A program made the position numbers and the translations under genes. From NCBI GenBank assembly GCA_003023745.1, contig PXYV01000034.1, positions 1 through 37,727 of the forward strand: a stretch of 37,727 nt of DNA, read 5' to 3'. The notes below the pieces were generated by a model, which saw only the letters and a list, made by a program, of their open reading frames with translations, was not told the DNA's origin and did not search any database. This stretch comes from Sulfobacillus acidophilus. GTDB taxonomy: Bacteria > Bacillota > Sulfobacillia > Sulfobacillales > Sulfobacillaceae. This document shows positions 24,146 to 31,316 of the stretch, one piece after another; position 1 is the first letter of the stretch; the number at the start of each line of letters is the position of its first letter.

Positions 24146-25415
24146 TTCAGTGCATGCTCGGCAGATCTTGGACTCGCGAGGCAATCCAACGGTGGAAGTT
24201 GAGGTTGAAGCTGATGGAGTGACGGGTCGTTTTCAGGTTCCCTCGGGTGCATCCACGGGTCGGTTTGAGGCCGTGGAACTACGGGACGGTGATCGCGCCC
24301 GGTTTGCGGGTCTAGGAGTTAGCCGAGCAGTCGGACATGTTAATGAGCTGTTAGGCCCTGCCATTCAAGGATGGGATCCCGAGGACCAAGAAGGAATTGA
24401 CACCTTATTGTGCCAAATCGACGGTACGGATAACAAATCACGACTCGGTGCCAATGCCATTCTGGGGATATCTGGAGCTGTGACCACGGTCGCTGCACTA
24501 AGGCGACAGGTTCCACTGTACCGGTATGTCGCAAATTTATTTCATAGTACCACTGATTTTTCTATGCCCATGCCTATGGTGAACATGATTAGTGGAGGTC
24601 TGCATGCCGGAGGGCAAATTGATGTCCAAGACTATTTGTTTGTACCTATTGGTTCGGCTACTTATGGAGAAGCCATGTTACATGTCGACGCTGTGCGACG
24701 AGCCTTGGTTGAGGTGCTAATTCATCACGGCTATTCTGCGGCGTTGGTTGCGGACGAGGGCGGATTTGGACCACCCTTGGCCAGCAACGAAGAAGGACTA
24801 TCTCTACTTACAGAAGCGATAGAGTTGGCGGGACTCAAGCCCGGCGTCAGTGGAGCGATCGCGGTCGATTTGGCGGCTAGTCACTTCTACCGTGAGGGGC
24901 GTTATCGATGGGGCTTAGGAGGTTTAGATGTTGACGGGTCCGGGATGGTTGAGGTTTTAACCCATTGGGCGGAGCGGTACCCTCTAGTCTGTTTGGAAGA
25001 CGGTCTGGCAGAAGACGACTGGTCGGGTTGGTGTCTACTCACCGGTAGACTGGGTCAACGTTTGCAGATTTTGGGGGATGATCTTTTTGTTACCAATGCC
25101 GAACGTATTTCCCTTGGCATCGCCAGGAATGCAGCCAATGCGGTGCTCATTAAGATGAATCAGGTGGGAACAATCAGTGAAACTCTAGCTGCAGTGCGCA
25201 CCGCTCAAAATTCAGGCCTTCGGACCGTAGTTTCGGCTCGGTCGGGGGAAACGGAAGATACGTTTATGAGCGATTTAGCGGTTGCCGTCGGCCCGGCACA
25301 AATCAAAGTTGGCGCGATTGCCCGTTCGGAAAGGCTGGCCAAGTACAATCGATTGTTTCGTATCGACGATGAGCTTGGGTCGCCTTCTCTGGCTCAACCT
25401 TTTCGACCAAGGTAA
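24135..25415 (+). CDS. Enolase paralogue with altered active-site residues
   Basis: A 426-residue full-length enolase-family protein. It keeps the opening ARQILDSRGNPTVEVEV, the SGASTG loop, GGLHAG (His), DEGGFGP (catalytic Glu, about residue 208), metal ligands in AIAVDLAAS, CLEDGLAEDDW and LGDDLFVTN, LIKMNQVGT (catalytic Lys) and IKVGAIARSERLAKYN. Two positions normally constant in enolase differ: the SHRSGETED motif reads SARSGETED (His to Ala, near 367), and QEF reads QDY (Glu to Asp, near 165). True enolases use these residues around 2-phosphoglycerate. GTG 24135 follows GAGAGGAG at ten bases and overlaps the kinase gene. It is probably a second, specialised copy, but whether another enolase exists in the genome cannot be seen here. 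Confidence 0.88.
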   Translation: MPINSVHARQILDSRGNPTVEVEVEADGVTGRFQVPSGASTGRFEAVELRDGDRARFAGLGVSRAVGHVNELLGPAIQGWDPEDQEGIDTLLCQIDGTDNKSRLGANAILGISGAVTTVAALRRQVPLYRYVANLFHSTTDFSMPMPMVNMISGGLHAGGQIDVQDYLFVPIGSATYGEAMLHVDAVRRALVEVLIHHGYSAALVADEGGFGPPLASNEEGLSLLTEAIELAGLKPGVSGAIAVDLAASHFYREGRYRWGLGGLDVDGSGMVEVLTHWAERYPLVCLEDGLAEDDWSGWCLLTGRLGQRLQILGDDLFVTNAERISLGIARNAANAVLIKMNQVGTISETLAAVRTAQNSGLRTVVSARSGETEDTFMSDLAVAVGPAQIKVGAIARSERLAKYNRLFRIDDELGSPSLAQPFRPR

Positions 25416-26079
25416 TTCCCATGAACTATGCGTTGCGAGCGTGTATTTGCGGCTGGGTTGCCATTGCTTAGTAGGCACTGCATGGTTGCTATTCTGCGGT
25501 CGATGAAAGCACGCTAGTCAGAAATCTGTAAGAATACGATGGCTCTTGGCTGGATAAACGTAGCCTGACGGACAGAATGGACCGTCAGGGTGGCGTGATT
25601 TACTCAAGCCCGGCTACGCAGACGGACTTAGTGCCACGCGATAGGAATACGGTAGGCCCGCGATGTGTGACGCGGTTCTCCTGAAAGTGGATGTTTCCGT
25701 TCTTAGAGGAAGCGCCTATGCGCTGGTGCGGAAGACCCACGGAATTGAAAAATGACAGAAAGCGAACTCGACCGGCATATGTGGGCGAGTTGGGTCTGTC
25801 ATGAGGCCACCATGATGGCGAAGGGCTGGTGAGCAGGCCGGTCTCGCATTTGTCTTAAGCATGTCACGGATTTCCAAGTCGAAACTATCGGTGCTTTTGG
25901 GGAAGAGTCCAACGGTGGTTCGGATCTCGTTATGCTTGAACGTGTGCGAGGAAATACGAAGAACCTGCGTTCTGAGCGTGCGCTATAATCACGTGAACAC
26001 GGACCACTTTTTAAATAAAATTGCGAATATAATAAAACTTGGATGATTTAACAAAGGGTTTTCGAGGGGGGTGGCGCGT
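25416..26079. other. Intergenic region between the enolase-like and SPFH genes
   Basis: About 660 bases without a confident gene. A perfect eight-pair hairpin CCTGACGG/CCGTCAGG with a 10-base loop lies at 25564-25589, about 150 bases after the enolase-like stop; no T run follows. A short frame at 25752 (MTESELDRHMWASWVCHEAT..., 26 codons) may be a remnant. A perfect TATAAT at 25984-25989 lies about 90 bases before the SPFH start, without a good -35. Confidence 0.35.
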
Positions 26080-26886
26080 TTGATCGCTGTGATTATTGTG
26101 GTGCTTCTTGCGATTTACGGAGTGCTTTCGGTAAAAATTGTTAAACAGTGGGATGAAATGTTGGTCTTTACGTTTGGGCGTTATGTTGGCACGCGTGCCC
26201 CAGGTCTTCATTTTGTTCCGGCGGGTTTTCAGCGGGGCGTCATGGTGGACCGACGCATTACCACAACGGAGTTTCGAACAGAAGGCACTCTGTCGCGTGA
26301 CAAGGTGCCGGTCACGCTATTGGCTGTCTTGTTTTGGCGTGTGGTGGATGTCAAACGGGCCTTGGTTGAGGTGCAGAATTACAAGGGTACTATTGATTTA
26401 GCAGCGCAGACGACCTTGCGTGACATCGTCAGCCGCAGTGACTTAGAGCAATTGCTGTCCGACCAGCGCCGAATTGACGAAGAAATTTTGGAGCAGATGC
26501 GCGAGCGGGCGACATCATGGGGCATTGAAGTACAAAATGTGGAGATTCGCGACTTAGAAATCCCCGACTCTTTGCAAGATGTGTTGAGTCGCAAGGCGCA
26601 AGCTGAGGCGGAGAAAGCTGCGCGGCGCATCTATGGTGAGGCCGAAGTGGTGGCGGCCGAGGAGTTTCTAAAAGCGGCCCATCTTTATGAAACATCGCAG
26701 GTCGCTTTTCGTTTGCGTGGGCTCAATGTGCTGTTGGAAGCGGTGAAGTCGGATAAAAACACGCTATTGTTTTTGCCGACGGAACTCATGGACATCATGC
26801 GCTCGTCTGATATTGAATCGGCTGGTAAGGCGGAAGGCATGGTGAAGGTGTTGATGGCCGACCATCTCAAAGAGTCCTCGTCTTGA
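26080..26886 (+). CDS. SPFH/band-7 (stomatin-like, slipin) membrane protein
   Basis: A 268-residue stomatin/slipin-type protein. It has an N-terminal membrane segment (IAVIIVVLLAIYGVLSV), then the band-7 domain: VFTFGRYVGTRAPGLHFVPAGF, VDRRITTTEF, the TLLAVLFWRVVD strand, AAQTTLRDIVSRSDLEQLLSDQ, SWGIEVQNVEIRDLEIPDSLQ. An Ala/Glu-rich coiled coil around residues 165-195 (RKAQAEAEKAARRI) precedes a short tail. Such proteins assemble into membrane-bound rings or scaffolds and affect protease and membrane organisation. TTG 26080 is chosen because GAGGGGG lies suitably upstream; GTG 26071 would abut it. No NfeD-type partner gene is adjacent. Confidence 0.9.
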   Translation: MIAVIIVVLLAIYGVLSVKIVKQWDEMLVFTFGRYVGTRAPGLHFVPAGFQRGVMVDRRITTTEFRTEGTLSRDKVPVTLLAVLFWRVVDVKRALVEVQNYKGTIDLAAQTTLRDIVSRSDLEQLLSDQRRIDEEILEQMRERATSWGIEVQNVEIRDLEIPDSLQDVLSRKAQAEAEKAARRIYGEAEVVAAEEFLKAAHLYETSQVAFRLRGLNVLLEAVKSDKNTLLFLPTELMDIMRSSDIESAGKAEGMVKVLMADHLKESSS

Positions 26887-27177
26887 AGGATGTCCAGCGG
26901 GCGGTGGAGGATAAGCTTTTGTCAGGTCCGGGAAATTGTCAGGTCTATCGGACAAGGGCGGCGACAAGTGCGTGCGGCGATGCTGCAAAGATGGACTGGA
27001 ATCCGGCATTCAGTTTTTGTGTCCGTCTAAAGGGCGAGCCGTGACGCCTATTCCATGTGCAGCGCGGTTATGGCTTAATACATTCATGAAATGTCTTCCG
27101 TGGGCCTGGTATGCGGATCGCCTTGAGAAAATCCCAGGGGACACTGGCGAGGGTGCATAGCAAGGGGGTAGAGAAGG

Positions 27178-28341
27178 ATGTTAATTGACGATCCGATTTG
27201 GGACAGCATCGAGCCGTGGATGATTGGCATTCGCCGCGACATTCATCGCTATCCGGAATTGGGCCTTGACACGGCACGAACGGCACAGCGTGTCGAGGCG
27301 GCTTTACACGAATTAGGGATCGCGCATGAACGTATCATTGCGAACGGAATAAAAGCGGTCATGGGTCCCTCGCAAGGCCATGCAGTCTTGTTGCGTGCCG
27401 ACATGGACGCGCTGCCGCTTGACGAGATGACTGATCTGCCATTTAAGTCCGAGATTTCTGGCCGCATGCATGCCTGCGGGCACGATGCCCACACCGCGAT
27501 GGTCTTGGGTGCGGCCTATTATTTGCAGCAGCGTGCGGATCAATTGCGTCACCCGGTTGTCCTAATGTTTCAGCCTGCTGAAGAGGGACCGGGCGGTGCT
27601 AAGCCAATGATTGAAGCGGGTGTCTTGTCGAATCCGGCGGTGCAGCGCGCCGCGATGGTGCATGTGAACTCGCGTCTTCGGGCGGGACAGATTGGTTTGA
27701 GATCGGGGCAGTCCAACGGGGCCTGCGACGATTTCGTCGTTATCGTGCACGGACGGGGCGGACACGGTTCATCTCCACATTTAGGCGTCGATGCGATTGT
27801 TGTGGCAGCCGCTATCGTGCAGTCAGTACAGACCTTGGTAAGTCGGGAACAGGATCCATTTGACCCGCTGGTTGTAACCTTTGGCACAATTCGTGGAGGA
27901 TACCGCGAAAACGTTCTGGCTGATCGAGTCGAATTAACCGGAACGATTCGTTCGATGACCTCCTCGACACGGCAGCGGATTGTCGAACGCTTTGTCGATA
28001 TGGTCACGAGCGTAGCCAAGGCTTACCAGACATCGGTCGACGTATCCATAGACCGGGGATATCCGCCGCTCGTTGCCGATCCGACGTGGAGCCTTGAGGT
28101 CAACCAGATTTTGCAGCGTGAGCTGGGAGAAGATCGCATTACGACGGGTCGCCCGACGTTAGGGGTTGAAGACTTTGCGTATGTGGCCGAACGGGTGCCA
28201 GCCCTGAGCGTGAGCGTAGGCATCGTGGGGCCGCAGTTTACCACGGGCTTGCATTCGGCAGGCTTGATCATCGATGAATCGGCATTGCGGGTGGGGGCGT
28301 GTGCCCTGGCGGCAATCGGGCTGTATGGAATTGAACAATAG
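27178..28341 (+). CDS. M20 family amidohydrolase (N-acyl-amino-acid hydrolase type)
   Basis: A 387-residue zinc or manganese amidohydrolase of the M20D group (HipO/IlvD-like N-acyl-amino-acid and hippurate hydrolases). It has IRRDIHRYPELGLDT at the start, LLRADMDALPL, GRMHACGHDAHTAMVLGAA (Cys and His metal ligands), QPAEEGPGGAKPMIEAG, then MVHVNSRL, GRGGHGSSPH and near the end GVEDFAYVAERVPAL and LHSAG (usually HSP). These cover the metal site and lid domain, so it should be active. ATG 27178 follows GGGGG and AGAAGG. It probably forms a unit with the methyltransferase gene 100 bases downstream. The 290 bases upstream hold no convincing gene. Confidence 0.9.
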   Translation: MLIDDPIWDSIEPWMIGIRRDIHRYPELGLDTARTAQRVEAALHELGIAHERIIANGIKAVMGPSQGHAVLLRADMDALPLDEMTDLPFKSEISGRMHACGHDAHTAMVLGAAYYLQQRADQLRHPVVLMFQPAEEGPGGAKPMIEAGVLSNPAVQRAAMVHVNSRLRAGQIGLRSGQSNGACDDFVVIVHGRGGHGSSPHLGVDAIVVAAAIVQSVQTLVSREQDPFDPLVVTFGTIRGGYRENVLADRVELTGTIRSMTSSTRQRIVERFVDMVTSVAKAYQTSVDVSIDRGYPPLVADPTWSLEVNQILQRELGEDRITTGRPTLGVEDFAYVAERVPALSVSVGIVGPQFTTGLHSAGLIIDESALRVGACALAAIGLYGIEQ

Positions 28342-28441
28342 TTCATGTGAATAAGGAGACCAAGGAGTTGCAGGAAGTTCGTTGGGAACGTGTAGCCCAT
28401 CGTTGACGAACGAGACCCGAGACCGAAGGAGGTTTGAAGGG

Positions 28442-29179
28442 ATGCCGGACCGGCGTGATCCGCGCGAGTTTTTTGGGAAATATCATGAAGCCTATGGAAC
28501 CAGTCCGGGGCATGCGCGGGGCCAAGATCTTGATGTTTTGCTTACGGGCTTAGGCGTGCAGCAAGGGGAATCGGCCTTGGATGTTGCCACGGGTGGCGGG
28601 CACACGGCACTGCGATTGGCAGAAAAGGGACTTCAGGTAACGGTTGCCGATGTAACGCCCGCAATGTTGGTGGATACGGTTAATAGGCTTAATTCCGGGG
28701 GATTCCAGGTAGAGGCGGTCGAAGCTCGTGCAGAGTCGCTGCCCTGGACGGATGGCACGTTTGACGTCGTTACGTGTCGGCGAGCTGCGCACCACTTTGA
28801 TGACGTGCCCGGCTTTTTGCGCGAAGCATTTCGTGTGCTCAAGGATCAGGGGCGGATCGGCATTTCGGATATGACGGCCAGTGGGGAGCATATCTTGTGG
28901 CTCAATCATTTAGAGCAGTTGCGTGACCCTTCACACCACCGTGCCCTATCACCGGATGAATGGTACGCACAGTTGGTATCGATTGGCTTTCACCGGATCG
29001 AGCTGCACTTGATGGAAGAGCCTATGAGTTTTGCCCAGTGGCTGGCTCCCGTAAGTGTGGACAGCGAAGATGGTGCCCGTGCGCTGAGCTTTTTGCAAGA
29101 GGACGCGCCGTGGGAAATTGTTCGCGGACAGACCTTTATCAAACGGCGGATTGTCATGTGGGGATGTCGCATGCCCTGA
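28442..29179 (+). CDS. Class I SAM-dependent methyltransferase (UbiE-like)
   Basis: A 245-residue methyltransferase of the UbiE/COQ5-like Methyltransf_11 group. Motif I is ALDVATGGGHTALRLA (about residues 40-55), followed by VTVADVTPAMLV (acidic end of strand 2), ESLPWTDGTFDVVTCRRAAHHFDDV (motifs II/III) and REAFRVLKDQGRIGISD. The acceptor is unknown; close relatives methylate quinones or small molecules. ATG 28442 is chosen because GAAGGAGG and GAAGGG lie just before it and the family start follows (YHEAYGTSPGHARG). It follows the M20 gene on the same strand and converges with the MFS gene, 142 bases away. Confidence 0.87.
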   Translation: MPDRRDPREFFGKYHEAYGTSPGHARGQDLDVLLTGLGVQQGESALDVATGGGHTALRLAEKGLQVTVADVTPAMLVDTVNRLNSGGFQVEAVEARAESLPWTDGTFDVVTCRRAAHHFDDVPGFLREAFRVLKDQGRIGISDMTASGEHILWLNHLEQLRDPSHHRALSPDEWYAQLVSIGFHRIELHLMEEPMSFAQWLAPVSVDSEDGARALSFLQEDAPWEIVRGQTFIKRRIVMWGCRMP

Positions 29180-29321
29180 TCTAAAGCACATGGAGTGTCC
29201 GTGTGATGATTTGGACCCCTTCATGTCATCGACGGAAATCGTCGCGTCGTGGCAACCCTTGCGACGGCTCGGTTCAAGTCTTCTTGGACCTTGGGCCTGC
29301 GGAAATAGTGACACGAGAGTC

Positions 29322-30542
29322 TCAACGAAGGCTAGGGTTGGTGTCCGATGGTTGCATGCGATAGCTCCAATAGTGGATTGCGCCTGCTAACCCTATGAAG
29401 ACCACGCATAAGCCCATCACTCCGACCCAGCCTAACTCGGTCCACAAGAGGCTTCCTAGCGCTGATCCCAGCGATGCGCCGATGAAATAACAGACCATGT
29501 ACACGGTATTGGAGCGCCCGCGCGCTTCGGGACGAATGCCATAGACACGGGCTTGGTTAGAAATTTGTGCACTGTTAGTGGCCAAATCCACGCCAATAAT
29601 ACCGAGTATGAGAAGGGGCAAAATCGCCGAAGCAACCCCGAGTAAGACATAGACGACGACTGCGAGTATTAGAGCCCCGATGACGGCAAAGCGCGGGTCG
29701 CGCCGGTCTGCAAGGCGTCCTGCTACTGGAGCGATGAGGGCCCCGGCTACGCCGACTAGGCCAAAGAGGCCAATGGTTGAGGCCGGATAGTGATACGGGA
29801 CCCCGCTCAGTCGAAAGGTAAGAGTGGTCCAAACCGCCGAGAAGGCGGCAAAAATCAACCCTCCGGTAAGACTCACACGCCGCAATTCTGGTTCATGGGC
29901 GACCAACTCGAGCAGTGAGCGCATCAGGCTTGTGAAGTTTTCAGCGGGATGGGACGAGCGGTGTTGTGGGAACTGCCAGAATACATAGGCCAATACAATG
30001 AGCATCATCACGCTGGCAATGAAGTAAACTGTACGCCAACCCCATACTCCGGCAATAAGACCGCTAAAAGTTCGGGCCACTAAGATGCCAATCAATAGGC
30101 CACTCATAACCGTACCGACGACCCGTCCTCGATTGGTGTTGTCGGCTAGATCTGCCGCCAAGGGAACCAAGACTTGTGGCACGATGGTGAATAAACCCAC
30201 GAAGAAACTCGAGATGTCAAGCCATGCCAGGCTTTGGGACAGTCCAACGGCTAAGAGTGCCACGGACACCAAGAGGAGTAACCCCATCACCAGCCGACGG
30301 CGCTCCAAATAGTCAGCCAAGGGTACGAAAGCCAAGAGCCCTATTGCGTAGCCGGCTTGCGTAAAGGTTGTGACAAGCCCCATGCGTGCATCTGGCACTC
30401 CAAACGTCTTTCCCATCAAAACTAACAAGGGTTGGTTGTAATACAGGTTGGCTGCCGTCGCCCCGGCCATAATTGCTAAAATAAAGAAAAAACGTGGAGA
30501 AATCGGGTGGGTCGACATTTTGTCGGCGACGCGGTGATGCAT
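29322..30542 (-). CDS. MFS transporter (YnfM-like efflux type)
   Basis: A 406-residue major facilitator protein with 12 hydrophobic segments. Typical features are ATAANLYYNQPLL in helix 1, a loop 2-3 signature PLADYLERRRLVMGL, PLAADLADNTNRGRVVGTVMSG in helix 5 and GRLADRRDPRF in loop 8-9. This pattern matches the proton-coupled efflux group often called YnfM/AraJ-like. ATG 30542 follows GGGAG at six bases; an internal ATG (MSTHPISP) is an alternative. It likely has its own extended -10 promoter. The exported compound is unknown, and it does not appear co-transcribed with any neighbour. Confidence 0.9.
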   Translation of the reverse strand: MHHRVADKMSTHPISPRFFFILAIMAGATAANLYYNQPLLVLMGKTFGVPDARMGLVTTFTQAGYAIGLLAFVPLADYLERRRLVMGLLLLVSVALLAVGLSQSLAWLDISSFFVGLFTIVPQVLVPLAADLADNTNRGRVVGTVMSGLLIGILVARTFSGLIAGVWGWRTVYFIASVMMLIVLAYVFWQFPQHRSSHPAENFTSLMRSLLELVAHEPELRRVSLTGGLIFAAFSAVWTTLTFRLSGVPYHYPASTIGLFGLVGVAGALIAPVAGRLADRRDPRFAVIGALILAVVVYVLLGVASAILPLLILGIIGVDLATNSAQISNQARVYGIRPEARGRSNTVYMVCYFIGASLGSALGSLLWTELGWVGVMGLCVVFIGLAGAIHYWSYRMQPSDTNPSLR

Positions 30543-30678
30543 CCGTTGCTCCCTTCTAATTTGCCCGGCTTAGCTGATAACGGATTAACTCTACATATTT
30601 ACGATTCCTGGATTAATCCGGTGGCTGACAGGGAAAGTGATGAATGCAGTCGGCCAGTCATGCTGTTTACCAGACGTG

Positions 30679-30687
30679 ATTATACCA
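30679..30687 (-). promoter_or_regulatory. Extended -10 promoter of the MFS gene
   Basis: The minus strand reads TGGTATAAT, a perfect extended -10, about 137 bases before the MFS start. The -35 region is poor. Inferred transcription start near 30672. Confidence 0.45.
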
Positions 30688-31124
30688 TAGGGCTCATGCG
30701 AATCGGTTGGGGTCGAGGACCAGGGCCCAGACTCTGAACACCTGCTTACCAACACCTACCGAACTCCCCATATATCATAAAGTAGGGGTGCAACGAAACG
30801 GACGCCGGCCTCCGTGTTTCATGGACTAATTTGTCCCAGCAAAATCACGGGCGTGAGGCGTCAATCCTCGTGTGGGCCTCGACGTGGACTCGGTTGTCGC
30901 TGGGCCGCAGTCGTAAAGCGAGAATCCGTTGATCGTATTTATGCATTGAGATAGAGCCACAACCGCCTCCAACGTCAAAGGTGTTGATAATCGTTCGCGT
31001 CATTCGCAGCAGAACAGCCCTGCCTATCGATGCTCTCAAATGCTGGGCGTTGGTGTTCCATTGGCGGCCAGATTTGACGTCATAATTAAGAAAGCTTTAC
31101 CAGGGAGGTTTTGGAAAGGTGTGG
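30688..31124. other. Intergenic region with short minus-strand frame
   Basis: No confident gene. A minus-strand frame of 64 codons (31039 to 30845) includes MTRTIINTFDVGGGCGSISM and RVHVEAHTRIDASRP, which look coding-like but match nothing I recognise and have no ribosome binding site. With the frame just downstream of adenine deaminase this suggests decayed DNA at the end of the purine operon. Confidence 0.25.
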
Positions 31125-31316
31125 TTACCCGACCTGTATGCCTTTCGCAACACTTAGCTGTTTCTGTGTCCTATCAAAAACAACGGTCGTGACGTGACCC
31201 GGAGTAAATTTTCCAACGACCAAAAGCCTACATGAAGCGAGGATAATATTCACTGCGCCAGCAAGAGATGCCCATATCGGAGCGGCGTCAATTGCCGCGT
31301 TACTCGGGTCAACGTT
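31125..31316 (-). other. 63-codon open frame directly after and in phase with adenine deaminase stop
   Basis: After the adenine deaminase TAA the same reading phase stays open for 63 more codons. The product has coding-like composition: a hydrophobic part PIWASLAGAVNIILASCRLL, then GKFTPGHVTTVVFDRTQKQL and end SVAKGIQVG. Adenine deaminase is already full length without it. It could be the tail of a former downstream gene, a small protein from an internal GTG, or chance. Confidence 0.25.

Noticed and set aside
12428..26070. Island flanked by attachment sites or integrase, i.e. a recent genomic island
   Set aside because: No integrase, tRNA end or direct repeats were found at either edge; only base composition and decayed gaps hint at transfer.
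26887..27177. Possible DUF72-like fragment (AKMDWNPAFSFCVRLKGEP) before the M20 gene
   Set aside because: The resemblance is to one short stretch only, with no start, no ribosome binding site and no supporting motifs on either side.
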